Notes: a model not told the origin generated them from the letters alone. Shown: positions 23,062 through 34,019, counted from the stretch's first letter. The stretch: 64,000 bases of DNA from Gordionus sp. m RMFG-2023 (GCF_954871325.1 NC_088778.1:17573666-17637665), one strand, 5' to 3'. Numbers and translations are program-made.

Positions 23062-23455
23062 TTTAAGAACAGGCTAGAATCTGCAATAAGTTTAATAAGG
23101 CTCATCATATTGCCATCTTAATTTTTAATCAAGCATTTATATTTTTTTGGTTAATATTTTTGGGCATATTTTGACAATGATCTAGAAATTATAAATGATT
23201 ATATAAAAGATTAAATATTTAAATTTTTACTATTCCCTTTGATAAAATTTTAATTTTGCGCCAAATCTCGAAAGTGGAAAAATAATTTTATGATAAGAAA
23301 TATCGGATAACAAACTAATTTGCTAAACATCGACCATAAAAATTTTTAAAAAAAAAAAAAAAATTAAAAAAAAAAGAAGTACCCCCATAGAAATTTATAG
23401 AAGCAGTTGCTTCGGACCCCCCCCCCCCCCCGTTGTAGGGGTCACTGTATTCTAG

Positions 23456-23689
23456 ACATCCTTAGTAAATGTTGGATCATTTAAAAAATTTACAGGGAGG
23501 TATTTTTAAAGAAGAATAGGGAAAATTTTTGAGAAAGTAGACACATTAATATGTATTTTAAAGGCTCAATCATATATCAGAGGCAGATTTGTGATATACA
23601 AAAACCGTAGTTTTAAGGGAATAATAGCTCACTGAGTTATATATTATTTTTAAAGATATTTTTTGTTATTTTTAAATATTACACGAAAA
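23456..23689. other. AT-rich interval
   Basis: CAGAGGCAGATTTGTG at about 23577 resembles the CAGAGGCAGACTGG end seen at 33151 (reverse), but no paired end is visible. Confidence 0.3.
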
Positions 23690-24080
23690 ACCCTTGAAAG
23701 ACAATCAAGAGACTTGGCATTAAGTATGCCTAGAACACATTCATTTGATAAAATTGCAGAATTATTATAAAAGGTTTATAGAGTATGGGATTTCTGATAA
23801 ACAAATTACTACTGCTATGGATACTGCTCTAATTTTGTTAATTCATTTACTGAATATAGTGTAAAATTAAATGATCCTAACAATAATTTTAAGGATGAGG
23901 ATAATCTATTAGAATTTAATAAAATCAATTTTGTTAAATTTTTAAAAATATGTTTATCTTTAGATATAAAATAAGTCTTCATAACAAACTCAAGAAATCT
24001 TGGAATTCTCCTTATCTCATTTTAATACCTCATCGGGCGCATTTTTAGCCTGATGAGGACTGCCTGGAAAAGCCAGTAAT
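23690..24080 (+). pseudogene. Decayed hAT transposase fragment
   Basis: The plus strand reads YGISDKQITTAMDTALIF then VNSFTEYSVKL, resembling the YGI..KI...TDN..NFV..F block around a catalytic aspartate of P2-type hAT transposases. It is preceded by MPRTHSFDKIAELL. The fragment is interrupted and no termini are recognised. Confidence 0.45.
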
Positions 24081-24550
24081 TTTATAAATATCTCAATAAC
24101 GATGGTAAACGTTTAATTCCATTATTTAAATCTCAAATAAAATATAATAATTATTATAACTATTTAATTTTCCATATTTTTTTTTTCGCATAAAATAAAT
24201 ATTTTTTTTACAATGTAAAATTAAAATTGTTTGTTTTTTATAAAAATTTATCATACTTAATTCTTTTATAAAAAAGATCGTTGGTTTTTTTATAAAATTA
24301 ATATATTTTAATAAATCAAAATGTTAATTTAATAATAATTTTCAAAATAGGTAACTATTTTATTTTAGTTATCCACTTTGTATTTATATAAAGTAATTAT
24401 AAAAAATGATAGGCGGATAACTAAGTCAATTCAAAATCCCGGCTAAAGGACTGTAAAAAATTTTTTTTAGCAATTTTTATATTTCTACCGCAATTCTTAT
24501 TCTCCCGCAAAATGCCAAATTTCTCTCTCAATTAGAAAATTTTAACCTGG
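24081..24550. other. AT-rich stretch
   Basis: Long T and A runs, no supported feature. Confidence 0.4.
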
Positions 24551-25790
24551 CAACCCTGATCACAAACCGTTAATTCATTTATTCAAAAATGATAATCGAG
24601 AATTAATGTTATCTCCCAGATAGCAATGCTGGTTGTTATTGGTGAGAGGTTTTAACGTAAAATTAAGGTATCGGCGAGGTAAAGAAAATTGCTTGCCAGA
24701 TATTTTATCTAGGTTGGGATCTAGCGATGAAAATCTCCATATAATAAATAATAAGGTTATTGATAGTGAGAAAGTATTGGTTTGTTCTCTTCACATATGT
24801 TAAACGGTGGTCCTACTTATTGGGAAGACTTTAAAGTCAATTACTTTAAAGGATAAAGAATTAAATTAAAATTATTTTTTAACAGGAATAAAGCCCTGGA
24901 AGAAGAATAATTGTAAAATTTATAGAAGATAGAAAAAGAATTGTCTGTGGTGGATGATTGTCTAATGGGGGAAATAGAGCCATAATTTTTTTTAATTACG
25001 TCATAAGATATTAAATTTATTACATGCCGGACATCAGGGTGGGGATAAAATCAAATCTTGGGGCTCGGGAATATGTATGGTGGCCTGTGGGCTAGGATAT
25101 TGAAAAAATTACGAAAAAATATTCCCTGTAATTCATCTTAGGCAATATATGGCCCAAATCAAATAAACCGTGGGAACGTATCCACATTGATTTCTTTGAT
25201 TTAGATAAAAATCATATTTTTTGGTAGTAGATTCATATTCGATATGGATATGAACAGATACACGGATATACTACCAAAATTGTTATGAAAAAATTAAAAA
25301 AATCATAGGCCAGGTTCGGGTAGCCAGACACGATTGTCTCTGATGGAGGTCCAGCCTTCATGAGTGACAATTTTCAACAGCAGACCCAGCACGTTTTTGC
25401 ACTACCATACTATCCCAGTTCCAACGAACAGGCCGGTAAGATGGTAACAATTGTAAAAAATCGGGTTAAATAGGCTAAAAGGGAAAGTAAGGATACCTGG
25501 TTACTGTTTTATAACAATTCGCGTAACCGAGAAGATATAACGCCGTCTGAGTTGTTCCTGGGTCGGAGAATGACTCAAAAATCTAGGTGTTATACCTTTG
25601 ACCGGGGCGAGGGCAGCGAAATTTAGCGTGAGCCGAATGGTTTGGGCATGGTTATTTGATAATAAGGATAAATAATGGGCCCAGGGCAGGGTATTAGCTC
25701 ATAAGGATCTAGGTTAAATAAAGTCTGCTTACAACGGACGTGACCCTTATTCGCATAAAGACTATTTGGGTTTAGGCGTATAATGGTAAA
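24551..25790 (+). mobile_element. Ty3/Gypsy fossil: RNase H end plus integrase
   Basis: A broken LTR-retrotransposon remnant. In order it shows the end of the RNase H/connection region (about 24555-24720), the zinc-binding N-terminal domain of integrase (about 25000-25130) and the integrase core (about 25150-25560), with a short piece of the C-terminal region. Family assignment rests on the RNase H-to-integrase order and the wording of the core. It is clearly broken in many places (of the order of ten). No LTRs were recognised, so age cannot be judged from LTR divergence, but the decay suggests an old copy. Confidence 0.8.
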
Positions 25791-26159
25791 GTGCAATAAT
25801 AGTAAATAAGACGTTTACCATAATATGGTATTTTAGAGTTCACATAAACGGTAATGAATTTTATCGATTTAATAGCATTTTGGGTTGATTAATAAAATGG
25901 GTTAAGTTAGATCAGTAATTCACCTTCTTAATCATCGTGAAAGTGAAAAAGATAATAAAACTTGGTTGGAAATTGGATGGTTAGTTCAATGAATATGGCC
26001 AGAAGAGAAAAGTTTTTTTTCCTGTTTTATTAACAAGTTTTTTTCCGTTCTGTTACGCACATCATTCTCTTGTTTTTTTATGAATTTGGATAATGATTTA
26101 TTTAGAAAAAAATTTTTTTTTAAATATAAAATTAAATACTTATAAAAAATTCCTTTATC

Positions 26160-26640
26160 ATTTTGAATAATTTAAAATTAATGGACTTTGATGGATGTTA
26201 TATACAGGTAATAATAATTCCTAAGAATACCAGCATGGAGATCAAGGATCATACCAAGGCTACGATAATGAATCTTAAAAAATCCCACAAAGAAAATTCG
26301 AGCACGGCGACCAAGAAACGACGATGTTTTAGATGTCAATCGGAGGTACACTTGATCGGTCAGTGTAGCAATCCTCCAAGAAGGAAGAATACGGCGCTCG
26401 TAAAACCCAATTAGCCGACGGATATGGAGAGAAACATGAATAATGAACGTACACAAGCAAGTAAGCAATTGGAAATTCCCGAGATTTTTCCTGGGTTATC
26501 CACCAGAAATATAGATTCTAGGCTGGCTGCTCGCAACAACACTAAGATGTTATTAGTGCGTAAGGATAAAGATGAGAGAAAAGTGTGGCGGATGAGATGA
26601 GTACTGATCTCTTATGGGAATCGTTTATTTTGGAGTAAAA
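26160..26640 (+). mobile_element. Gag-like zinc-knuckle fragment of an LTR retroelement
   Basis: A fossil fragment with one CCHC zinc knuckle (spacing C-x2-C-x4-H-x4-C, about 26330-26375) in a basic, lysine/arginine-rich context, as in the nucleocapsid part of Gag. It lies after, not before, the integrase fossil at 24551-25790, so it is likely from a different or rearranged insertion. Broken. No LTR recognised. Confidence 0.6.
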
Positions 26641-27164
26641 GGGGCAACCAAGTACTGTGATGATAACATGTAGCAGTTAATAACAAATTTTTGTATATAG
26701 TAGTTTAAAAAAAAGATATTATTAGTTAATAATAAATTTTTGTATGCGGTAGTCTTTTTTATATCAAATATTATTAATGGAATAACGGAGTCCAGGTGTA
26801 TCTTGCCCATAAAGGGGTGGCATGTCACAGGATTCCAGACTACGATTTAATATTGTGGCATTAACTTTAGTTTTAATATTATTGTACGATATATGGCATA
26901 TTCAAAGGATTATAGCATTATTTTTCATTATTATTTAATAGATGCCAATCAAAACTGTAATTCGTTGTGGATTGGTTATTATTTAATAATAATGTTTTCG
27001 CGATATTAAATTATGATAAAAAATAATATATATATTATTCTTGGGAATTATGTGTTTTTTTTGATAAATAAATTAGGTAAGGAAATTGATATCTTAAAAA
27101 ATTGTCGTACTTGATTCAGAATGTAAAAGAATAAAGTTTAAGTAAATTAATAAGGTTTAAAAAA
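26641..27164. other. AT-rich stretch with a short direct repeat
   Basis: GTTAATAA.AAATTTTTGTAT..GTAGT occurs at about 26674 and 26725. Nothing else is recognised. Confidence 0.4.
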
Positions 27165-27840
27165 CTTACCATCCCAAAACAAATGGGTTAGCTGAAAGAA
27201 CAATACGAACACTTAAGAGTCGATATTTTGCCACTAGAAATAATATTAAGGAGCCACAGGAAGCTATGGGAGAAGTTTTGGAAGCATACTGAATAGATGA
27301 GCATCAATCAATTGGACGTTCATCGAAAAAACTATTGTTGGGGCCTAATCTAAAAACTGGATTAGATTGGCTACATCCAAATGTTAAGGATGAGATGGAA
27401 TGATCTAATATGCGACAAAAGGCAGCTCATGATAAACACATTAAAATGAGGGAATTCCAGATTTCACAACCTGTACGGTACATAATGAAATTAATTCAGG
27501 GGAAAGAGGGAATTATAAAATCTAGAAATTGCAGATAAAGATAGAACGATATGAAAGCATGCTGATCAACTGCGAAAACGGGATGTAGCGAAAGAAATGG
27601 AGAAGTCAGGGAGAGTGGAAAAAAATATGGAGTCAAAAATAGTTGACAATTTGGAAAATATAGAAGGACCAACTATAGAGGGGAATACGGCATAACTGAA
27701 ATGGCTGATAAAAATTCGGGTCCACGGGATATATCTTTATTACCTCGAGTCATAGAAACAACAATGAAGCAGAAATTACAACGATCGAGGCAGCCTACAC
27801 ATCATCTGATTGAGGAGTTTTAAAATCCTAAGTTTGGAGA
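27165..27840 (+). mobile_element. LTR-retroelement integrase fossil (second copy)
   Basis: A broken fragment with the late part of an integrase core (about 27170-27300) and the region beyond it, followed by a lysine-rich tail. It belongs to a different lineage from the 24551-25790 fossil, judging by its wording. A few breaks are evident. No LTRs were recognised. Confidence 0.65.
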
Positions 27841-28019
27841 AATGTGATAAATGCTTTATAACATATTATTATATTTCATACATTTTATATTACAGTTTAT
27901 TTGAATTATATTATCATGATTATCATATATATGATTGTTTATATTGTGATTATAGTGAATGCAACCAATAAAGTTAGTGTGTTTTATAATCTAGTATATT
28001 TACAAATACCTGTTTCTAA
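27841..28019. other. AT-rich interval
   Basis: No feature recognised. Confidence 0.3.
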
Positions 28020-28620
28020 AGAAACTTCAATATTTCTAACAGTGTCTACTAACAAAGGTTTATTTTATTAAATGGGTTGCCTGTTGGTCTGACAATTTTG
28101 ATTTCATATTTTCAAAAAACTATGGATAAAATATTTTTTTACATGAATAGAGTTATTTATTTAGATGATTTACTAATTTTTTAAAGATTTTGAGGATCAC
28201 TTTAATAAATTGAAAAATGTATTTAAAAGAATGGTAGAATCTAGCTAAATAGGAAATATTATGAGGAGCGAATTTGGTAAAGATAGTATTTAATATATAG
28301 GGATTCACAAAATTGGCATATAATCTATATGATATTCTTAAAAAGGAAACAATTTTATTAGGGTAATAATGAAAGAGGAGCTTTTACGAGATCAAATACG
28401 CCAATCTTAGTGCATTATAGAGATAATGAGTTGTATATTTCAACTGATGCTTTCAATAAGGGTATGGGAGCAGTAATGTTCGATGCTGAGAAAGATGGTC
28501 ATGAGAGACCTATTGTATTTATGTCTAAAGTCTGGTCAGGCCGAAAAAAATTCTATTATTGAGAAAGATGGGTTCACAATAATTTTAGCAATTAAAAAAT
28601 GGAGAATTCTCTTGTAAAAA
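28020..28620 (+). mobile_element. Ty3/Gypsy fossil: reverse transcriptase and RNase H
   Basis: A broken fragment with the palm of a Ty3/Gypsy reverse transcriptase (about 28070-28180) and the start of its RNase H (about 28410-28600, with the STDA and ERPIVF signatures). Several breaks are present. With the two integrase fossils it makes a 4-kb cluster of retroelement debris in an order no single intact element would have. Confidence 0.75.
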
Positions 28621-28634
28621 TATTTTATCATATA

Positions 28635-28760
28635 TAGACTAAGCTAACCCGGCCGAAGGCCCGCTCAAAATGAGGTCTGGGGGCGAAGTTCCCAGAAATA
28701 TTGTAACCCCCCCCCCCCCCCCCCAGGGAAATTCTGGCTACGCCTATGATCTGGAGTCTC
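28635..28760. mobile_element. Right-end fragment of a poly-G hAT
   Basis: ACCCGGCCGAAGGCCCGC, GGTCTGGGGGCGAAG, a long C run and ATTCTGGCTACGCC reproduce the right-end pattern of the CAGTGGCGTAGCC hAT group. No left end is nearby. Confidence 0.6.
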
Positions 28761-29176
28761 TGAGCATATTGTGATGTAATTGTAGTAGAGATTATATCAC
28801 TTGTTAAATATGTTAATTTTTTAAAATTTGTGGTTTGAGAGAAAAATCAGATGTTATATTAGAACATGAATCAAAACTTATAATGGGTGAAGATACTTGT
28901 AATAAACAATGGGTGATTTTTTTTATATGTAATTTATGTGGACTCTTTATGGTATGAATTAGAATGTCAGGCAACGTTGTATTTTAACCTTTTTGGAGCA
29001 TAAAGGAGAGTGAAGAAGTTTCAAGAAATGAAGATGTTTTTATAAGTTTGTGGTTGATATATTGAAAAAAGGCAACTTTTGCTGTTTTGGATTTTCACCA
29101 GCTATCTTAAGTTCTTTACAAGATTTACCATGAAGTTTTTCTGCTCTTCTTTTGTATTTTCTTTTTTTTACTATAT
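28761..29176. other. AT-rich stretch without recognisable gene
   Basis: No supported coding. The hAT element at 29185 begins just downstream. Confidence 0.4.
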
Positions 29177-29368
29177 ATTGTATGCAGTGGCGTAGCTAGG
29201 AATTTTCCTTAGAGGGGGTCCATATATAAAAGCCTGGGGGGCTTCGCCCCCCAGACCCCCTTTTACGGGCCTTCGGCCCTTTTGCCCGGCCTTCGGCCGG
29301 GTTTATCTTAAAAATCATATTGGTTTTTCTTATAATATAAAAGTCCTAGAATTATTAATTATTTTAAT

Positions 29369-29547
29369 TAGTGTTGTTAAACGGCTCGACTTGAGCTGAT
29401 TTTTATAAACAGCTAACTCAATATTTTTGCCAAAAAATATTGTTCAAGCCTAGAGATTTCTCGAATAATATAAAACTTGTATCTCCATGAGCAAAATTTT
29501 CTGGCTAATATATTGAGTTAGCCATATCGGCTAAAATTGAGCCACTA
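29369..29547 (+). mobile_element. TAGTGTTGTTAAACGG MITE with exact 8-bp TSD
   Basis: It starts TAGTGTTGTTAAACGGCTCG and ends CGGCTAAAATTGAGCCACTA. ATTTTAAT flanks both ends exactly (29361-29368, 29548-29555). 179 bp. The TSD length assigns this family, and by homology 9496-9711, to the hAT superfamily. Confidence 0.93.
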
Positions 29548-29649
29548 ATTTTAATTAAAATAACACATTGACACAATTTTATTGATATACGTTTCATTTT
29601 ATTATACTTTTAGAAGTTATTTACAAATAAAAAGCGATTATTTAAAATA

Positions 29650-29832
29650 TAAATATTATATTGATTTAATTATAAATATTATATTGCTTTAATTATAAAT
29701 ATTATATTGCTTTAATTATAAATATTATATTGCTTTAATTATAAATATTATATTGCCTTAATTATAAATATTATTATTACACATATAAATTGCTTTAATT
29801 ATAAATATTATATTGCCTTAATTATAAATGAT
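29650..29832. repeat. Tandem repeat, 23-bp unit, about seven copies
   Basis: Unit AAATATTATATTGCTTTAATT(AT), nearly identical copies with one expanded unit near 29770. It lies inside the 29185-32323 hAT. Confidence 0.9.
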
Positions 29833-30029
29833 ATATTTTATAATTAGTAAACACATTAAAACTATAGATTAAAAAATAAATGTTTTTTTTAAACTGTAAA
29901 TTTAAGTCGATATCCTTCAAAGTGAAAAAATCAAAATTGTGTTGGCAATATTTTTTTACCAATATATGATAGATGTTTAAAATTAATATTGAGAAACCTA
30001 GGCTAATAATCATAGATGACATGTTAGCT

Positions 30030-31545
30030 TTAGAACCAACTTTTGATTATTATAAGTATAAAGTAATAGACTATATCACTTGTAGTAGGTGATGGTTCTA
30101 AATGATCTAGTATAATTGGTTGTCTATTATCCTTTAGTTTTCTGGAGTATGTGGGAATTGCTAAGATTTTAAATAAATATAATTTAAATAAGACTAATAC
30201 CTGACATGAGTGGAACTTCATTTCCATTTAAATTCTCCCTAGATTTTTTATATATCTAAAATTTTAATGTAAATATTAATAAGTAATTGATTACATTACA
30301 TTTATTAGATAGTGATTTGTTGTGACTTAGTGTATTTTTTTGTTTGTTATCACTATTTTTTTTACCCCTTGGTGTGAATATTAATTGAGATATTCCTATA
30401 AAAATAAATTAAAATAAAACAACATATTAGATAACCTTTAAATTCTAAATTGATACAGCCTATAATATTTTGTTGACTACTATCATTCTTCTTCAATGTG
30501 ATACTTGATATACCTAAAATTATGATATAAATATTTAAAGGTAATAGTTAACATTACTTTTACTAGGTAGAGATTTGAAGTGATCAAGTGTATTTAACTT
30601 ATTTTTATCATAATTTTTTATAGAGTATCTAGGTATTTCTAAAATTTGAATGAATACATTTAAATAAGGTCATATAAGTTCATAAAATACCTGAGGTGAG
30701 TGGTAAATTGTTGCTTATGGTATCAAGTTCATCATTAAAATTCTGATTTTCTATATTAATTGGTGATTTATTTAAATAAGGTCATTATAAAATACCTGAT
30801 GTGGGTGGTAAATTGTTGCTTATGGTATCAAGTTCATCATTAAAATTTTGATTTTCTATATTAATTAGTGATTCATTTAAATAAGGTCATTATAAAATAC
30901 CTGATGTGGGTGGTAAATTGTTGCTTATGATATCAAGTTCATCATTAAAATTTTGATTTTCTATATTAATTAGTGATTTGGTATGTTCATTATGTTGACT
31001 ATCATCATTTTTATTAAATGTAATACTTGATATATCTAAATCTATAATAAAAAATATTTAAATCTTAATAGATTATATTACTTGTACTAGGTAGTGATTT
31101 TATATGGTCTTTGGGTATATAAATGAGTGTATCAAGATCATTTTCTTCCCTCCTACGTTTGGGTGTATCTTATAAATGTCAAAATATTTTGGTTAGCCAA
31201 AATTATTTAAAATAATAAATTACCCAAAGTGGTTTGTACTGGCAATTTTAATTTAGTTAAAACTATGACTAGGTGTTTAATTTTAAATTCTAAAATAAAA
31301 ATAGTTAGCTATTAATTTTAAATATCTTTTATATTAAATGTTATTTTGACCTGGTGTATTTACATCATCCTTATTATTTTCAATAGAGCCTATAATGCAT
31401 AAGATATTAATTAGTACACTGGATTAAATATTTTTTAACCTCGTGTATTTATATCATGCTTATCATTTTCAACAGGGCATAAATTGCATGAGATATTAGC
31501 TGGTAAATTTTTTTTGTTACTTAGTAAATATTTTCTAATGTCCAT
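30030..31545 (-). pseudogene. Micro-exon array, N-terminal part of a hAT transposase gene
   Basis: The minus strand begins with ATG at 31545: exon 31440-31545 reads MDIRKYLLSNKKNLPANI and ends at AG|GTTAAA. MDIRKYL resembles the start of TTF/ZMYM1-like hAT transposases. Next come a 38-nt exon (31352-31389, shifted by a missing base), an exon with TPKRREENDLDTLIY..KSLP (about 31083-31170), one with DISSITFNKNDDSQ, and then three tandem 60-nt exons. Further down are AIPRYSIKNYDK..SLPSKS (about 30575-30655), GISSITLKKNDSSQ (about 30460-30510), TPRGKKNSDNKQKN (about 30290-30370) and AIPTYSRKLKDN..PSPTTS (about 30075-30165). Introns are 40-60 nt with GT..AG ends. Several exons are paralogues of one another, so the gene grew by exon duplication. 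The product is acidic and low in complexity. No catalytic part is seen. Confidence 0.6.
30691..30960 (-). repeat. Three tandem 105-bp units, each a 60-nt exon plus 45-nt intron
   Basis: Exons 30691-30750, 30796-30855 and 30901-30960 (minus strand) are nearly identical and encode NQNFNDELDTISNNLPPTS-type peptides in the same phase. Each is preceded by AATTAATATAG and followed by GTATTTTATAA. The unit is symmetric (60 nt, phase 1 at both sides), so duplication preserves the frame. Confidence 0.85.
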
Positions 31546-31687
31546 TTCCTTCAATCTTAAAGTTCGTAAATAGGAAATAACAATCTTTAATTTTTAGTCA
31601 TAAATTTAATCTCTTTAATAATTTCATTTATAAAAATGCTACAAAATATAAACCAAATATATATTATTAGAAATAAAAGCAGAGAAA

Positions 31688-32280
31688 GTAGATTATGCAC
31701 TATTTTCATATTATTATTTTCGAACCATATCTTCGATAAATTATAATAAATATTTTTTTAAATATGCATAAATAATATATTATTATATTTTATTAGATTA
31801 TTATCAATGACTTTAAAATAATATACAGAATAATTTATATATATATATAAGTAATAATATCCTTCCACAAACATCAAAACCAGAAAAATATAAATATTCA
31901 TGGTATTTATTTGATATAAAGTCACTTTTGAGTCTTTTGAACGAATAATCTAAAAAAATTGCTCTGAGGGGGGGGGGGGGTAGATTATGCACTTTTTTAT
32001 TTCATATTATTATTTTCGAACCATATCTTGGATAATTTATAATAAATATTTTTTTAAATATGCATAAATAATATATTATTATAATTTATTAGATTATTAT
32101 CAATGACTTTAAAATAATATACAGAATAATTTATATATATATAAAAGTAATAATATCCTTCCACAAACATCAAAACCAGAAAAATATAAATATTCATGGT
32201 ATTTATTTGATATAAAGTCACTTTTGAGTCTTTTAAACGAATATTCTAAAAAAAAAAAATTAATTGCTCTGGGGGGGGTC
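31688..32280. repeat. Tandem duplication of about 295 bp near a hAT end
   Basis: 31688-31980 (from GATTATGCAC through ATATTCATGGTATTTATTTG to TTGCTCTG plus G run) is repeated almost exactly at 31983-32280. The unit ends in the terminal poly-G tract, so the subterminal region of the hAT was duplicated, perhaps by slippage or unequal exchange at the G tract. Confidence 0.9.
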
Positions 32281-32331
32281 CAAACCCGAAACCCCCCCCC
32301 CCCCCCCCGTAGCTACGCCACTGATTGTATG

Positions 32332-33084
32332 CATGCTAATATAAAAAATATAGATTTTAAAAATTAGAATTTATATTTAATAAAATAGCTATCAAGGTTA
32401 TCTATGTATTTTTTCTTTATATTTAATGATCTATGTCAGATAAAATGTTGATGTTACATTTGAATGATAAAATCATTATTAATCATTATATTTTAAGTAA
32501 AGATTTCACTTTAGCTCAGAAAAATCTATACTTAATAATGGGTTAGAATTGTTAATTTCATTTTATAAAATAAATAAATAAAATGAATATGAAAGGAATT
32601 TCATTTTTTTTTAATTAAAAATCCATCTTATCTTATATAAATCATACATAAACATATATATTTTATGTTTAATATTAATATAATTATTTTTACGGGGTTT
32701 GGTTTTGCTTGTGTTGTTTATATATTTATTTCGGTCAATTTTCAATAAATGTTTATATTATAATAATAATTTTGTGTATTCTATATATAAACTATAAATA
32801 TTGCATAAGTTAATTTTAATATTTACTTGCGGCTATTTATTTTAAGACATTAAATGGCTGTATTTTTAAATAAATGAATGAAATTTTTTATAGTCCTTAT
32901 AATTCCACCAGATAATTAAATTTAATATTTAATAATATTTAAATTTAATATTTAATAATTATTTAAATTTAATATTTAATAATTATTTAAATTTATAATA
33001 TTTTTAAAAAATTTGTATTAAAATATATTTGATTTTATGCCAATTTTTTTAAAAATAATTTTTTTTTCTTTACCAAGAAGGCCC
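32332..33084. other. AT-rich stretch with a short tandem repeat
   Basis: 32915-33000 repeats TTTAAATTTAATATTTAATAAT about four times. No gene recognised. Confidence 0.5.
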
Positions 33085-33151
33085 CCAAATTTGTAAAATA
33101 GAGGTTCCGTTAAAGATTTTCCCACTAGGTTTACTGGCCAGTCTGCCTCTG
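33085..33151. mobile_element. Isolated hAT right end (reverse: CAGAGGCAGACTGGCC)
   Basis: TTACTGGCCAGTCTGCCTCTG ends at 33151. In reverse it reads CAGAGGCAGACTGGCCAGTAA, matching the CAGGGGCGGACTGG-type termini of the 55112-59349 hAT. The partner end is not seen. Confidence 0.55.
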
Positions 33152-33769
33152 CTCACCGGTAAGGAATTCAGTTTTTAACTATGATATTTAAAATTAAGAT
33201 AAGTTTATAATGTAATTTATATTTTAAATAATATATTATTGTTGTTTTATATTTTATACTCTATTCCATACAAATGATATTATGAGTAGCTATTTATAAG
33301 TAAATCAGGGACATGTAACGATCCGGGATAGACTTGGGGAAAATTATGAAATACTGAAGGAACAGGAGCGGTATTTCGGGAACGTTACGAAAATTATTAT
33401 GTAAAATATTAATTCATTACATAATAAAATAAATATTATATATGGTTCATTCATAGATCACTATCACATATGGTTATAAATATTTAAAAATTATAGATTT
33501 CATAAATCGCTGGATTCGACCAATAAGAATTGGATGTTTTCTGAAATTAACTAAATGGTTGTGTGCTAGATTCTATCTTTTAATAAAAATGAATCTTACT
33601 CTTATATCATTTTAAATAAATATGTTTAGCAAATTGCTATAAGTTCACTTGGCACCCTTTAACATCATCCAAATTTTGGGCAGTTGATATGAATAAAAAC
33701 TAGGCTTAAATTATTTATAAAATATAAATAAATAAATAAAATATAAATTTCCATATTAAATTTTTTTTT
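33152..33769. other. AT-rich stretch with a GC-richer patch
   Basis: 33310-33400 (AACGATCCGGGATAGAC, GGAACAGGAGCGG) resembles the GGAATGGAACAGGAACG patch at 34195. They may be the two ends of an unrecognised element that holds the fragment at 33770-34019. Confidence 0.35.
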
Positions 33770-34019
33770 AAAGGTAACGAGTAATTTGCTTAACCGTTAC
33801 TCAAAAAAATAATAAACGCGTTACACATTACTTTTAAAAAAAATAAAGAATGGCATTTCTTTATATAAAAAATTAATATATAATATTTAGTTTTTTTTTT
33901 TTGAGACACGAGTAAGGCGTTCCCACAAGATAAAGAATGACGGTAACGCATTACCTTTTATTTAAGATAACAAATAAATAACGAGTTATTTTTTGAATTT
34001 TAACGTTTACAGCATTCCT
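33770..34019. mobile_element. Fragment of the TAGTGCTGTAAAC / GTAACGCGTTAC hAT family
   Basis: It shows GGTAACGAGTAA, AACGCGTTAC, GGTAACGCATTACC and the terminal-like AACGTTTACAGCATT. The repeats are those of the 47811-49697 element. The left terminus is missing. Confidence 0.65.

Larger units (their letters stand above)
20995..23447 (-). mobile_element. hAT transposon with perfect 8-bp TSD, ZMYM1-like transposase
   Basis: The ends CAGTGACCCCTACA (left) and TGTAGGGGTCACTG (right) are perfect inverted repeats with C runs just inside. The 8-bp duplication TATTCTAG is exact on both sides (20987-20994 and 23448-23455). The minus strand encodes a transposase with DUF4371-like and C-terminal dimerisation parts. 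The perfect TSD argues for a fairly recent insertion, although the coding part has at least one stop. Confidence 0.93.
29185..32323 (-). mobile_element. Complete-ended hAT element (CAGTGGCGTAGCTAGG) with exact TSD
   Basis: The left end CAGTGGCGTAGCTAGG and right end GTAGCTACGCCACTG are inverted. The 8-bp duplication ATTGTATG is exact on both sides (29177-29184, 32324-32331). Inside the left end are GGCTTCGCCCCCC and GGCCTTCGGCC hairpin blocks; inside the right end is a long C run. The minus strand holds a series of small exons starting with a TTF/ZMYM1-like MDIRKYL N-terminus. No catalytic core is seen, so it is a non-autonomous derivative. A MITE is nested at 29369-29547. Confidence 0.93.

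Noticed and set aside
24028-24070. Hammerhead-ribozyme-like CTGATGAG
   Set aside because: The following conserved GAAA and the cleavage-site strand are not in place, and the surrounding hairpin CTGGAAAAGCCAG does not form the needed stem II layout.
26178-26468. 96-codon minus-strand frame
   Set aside because: Shadow of the zinc-knuckle fragment on the plus strand.
29650-29832. CRISPR-like array
   Set aside because: The 23-bp repeats are contiguous without unique spacers and the genome is eukaryotic, so it is an ordinary tandem repeat.
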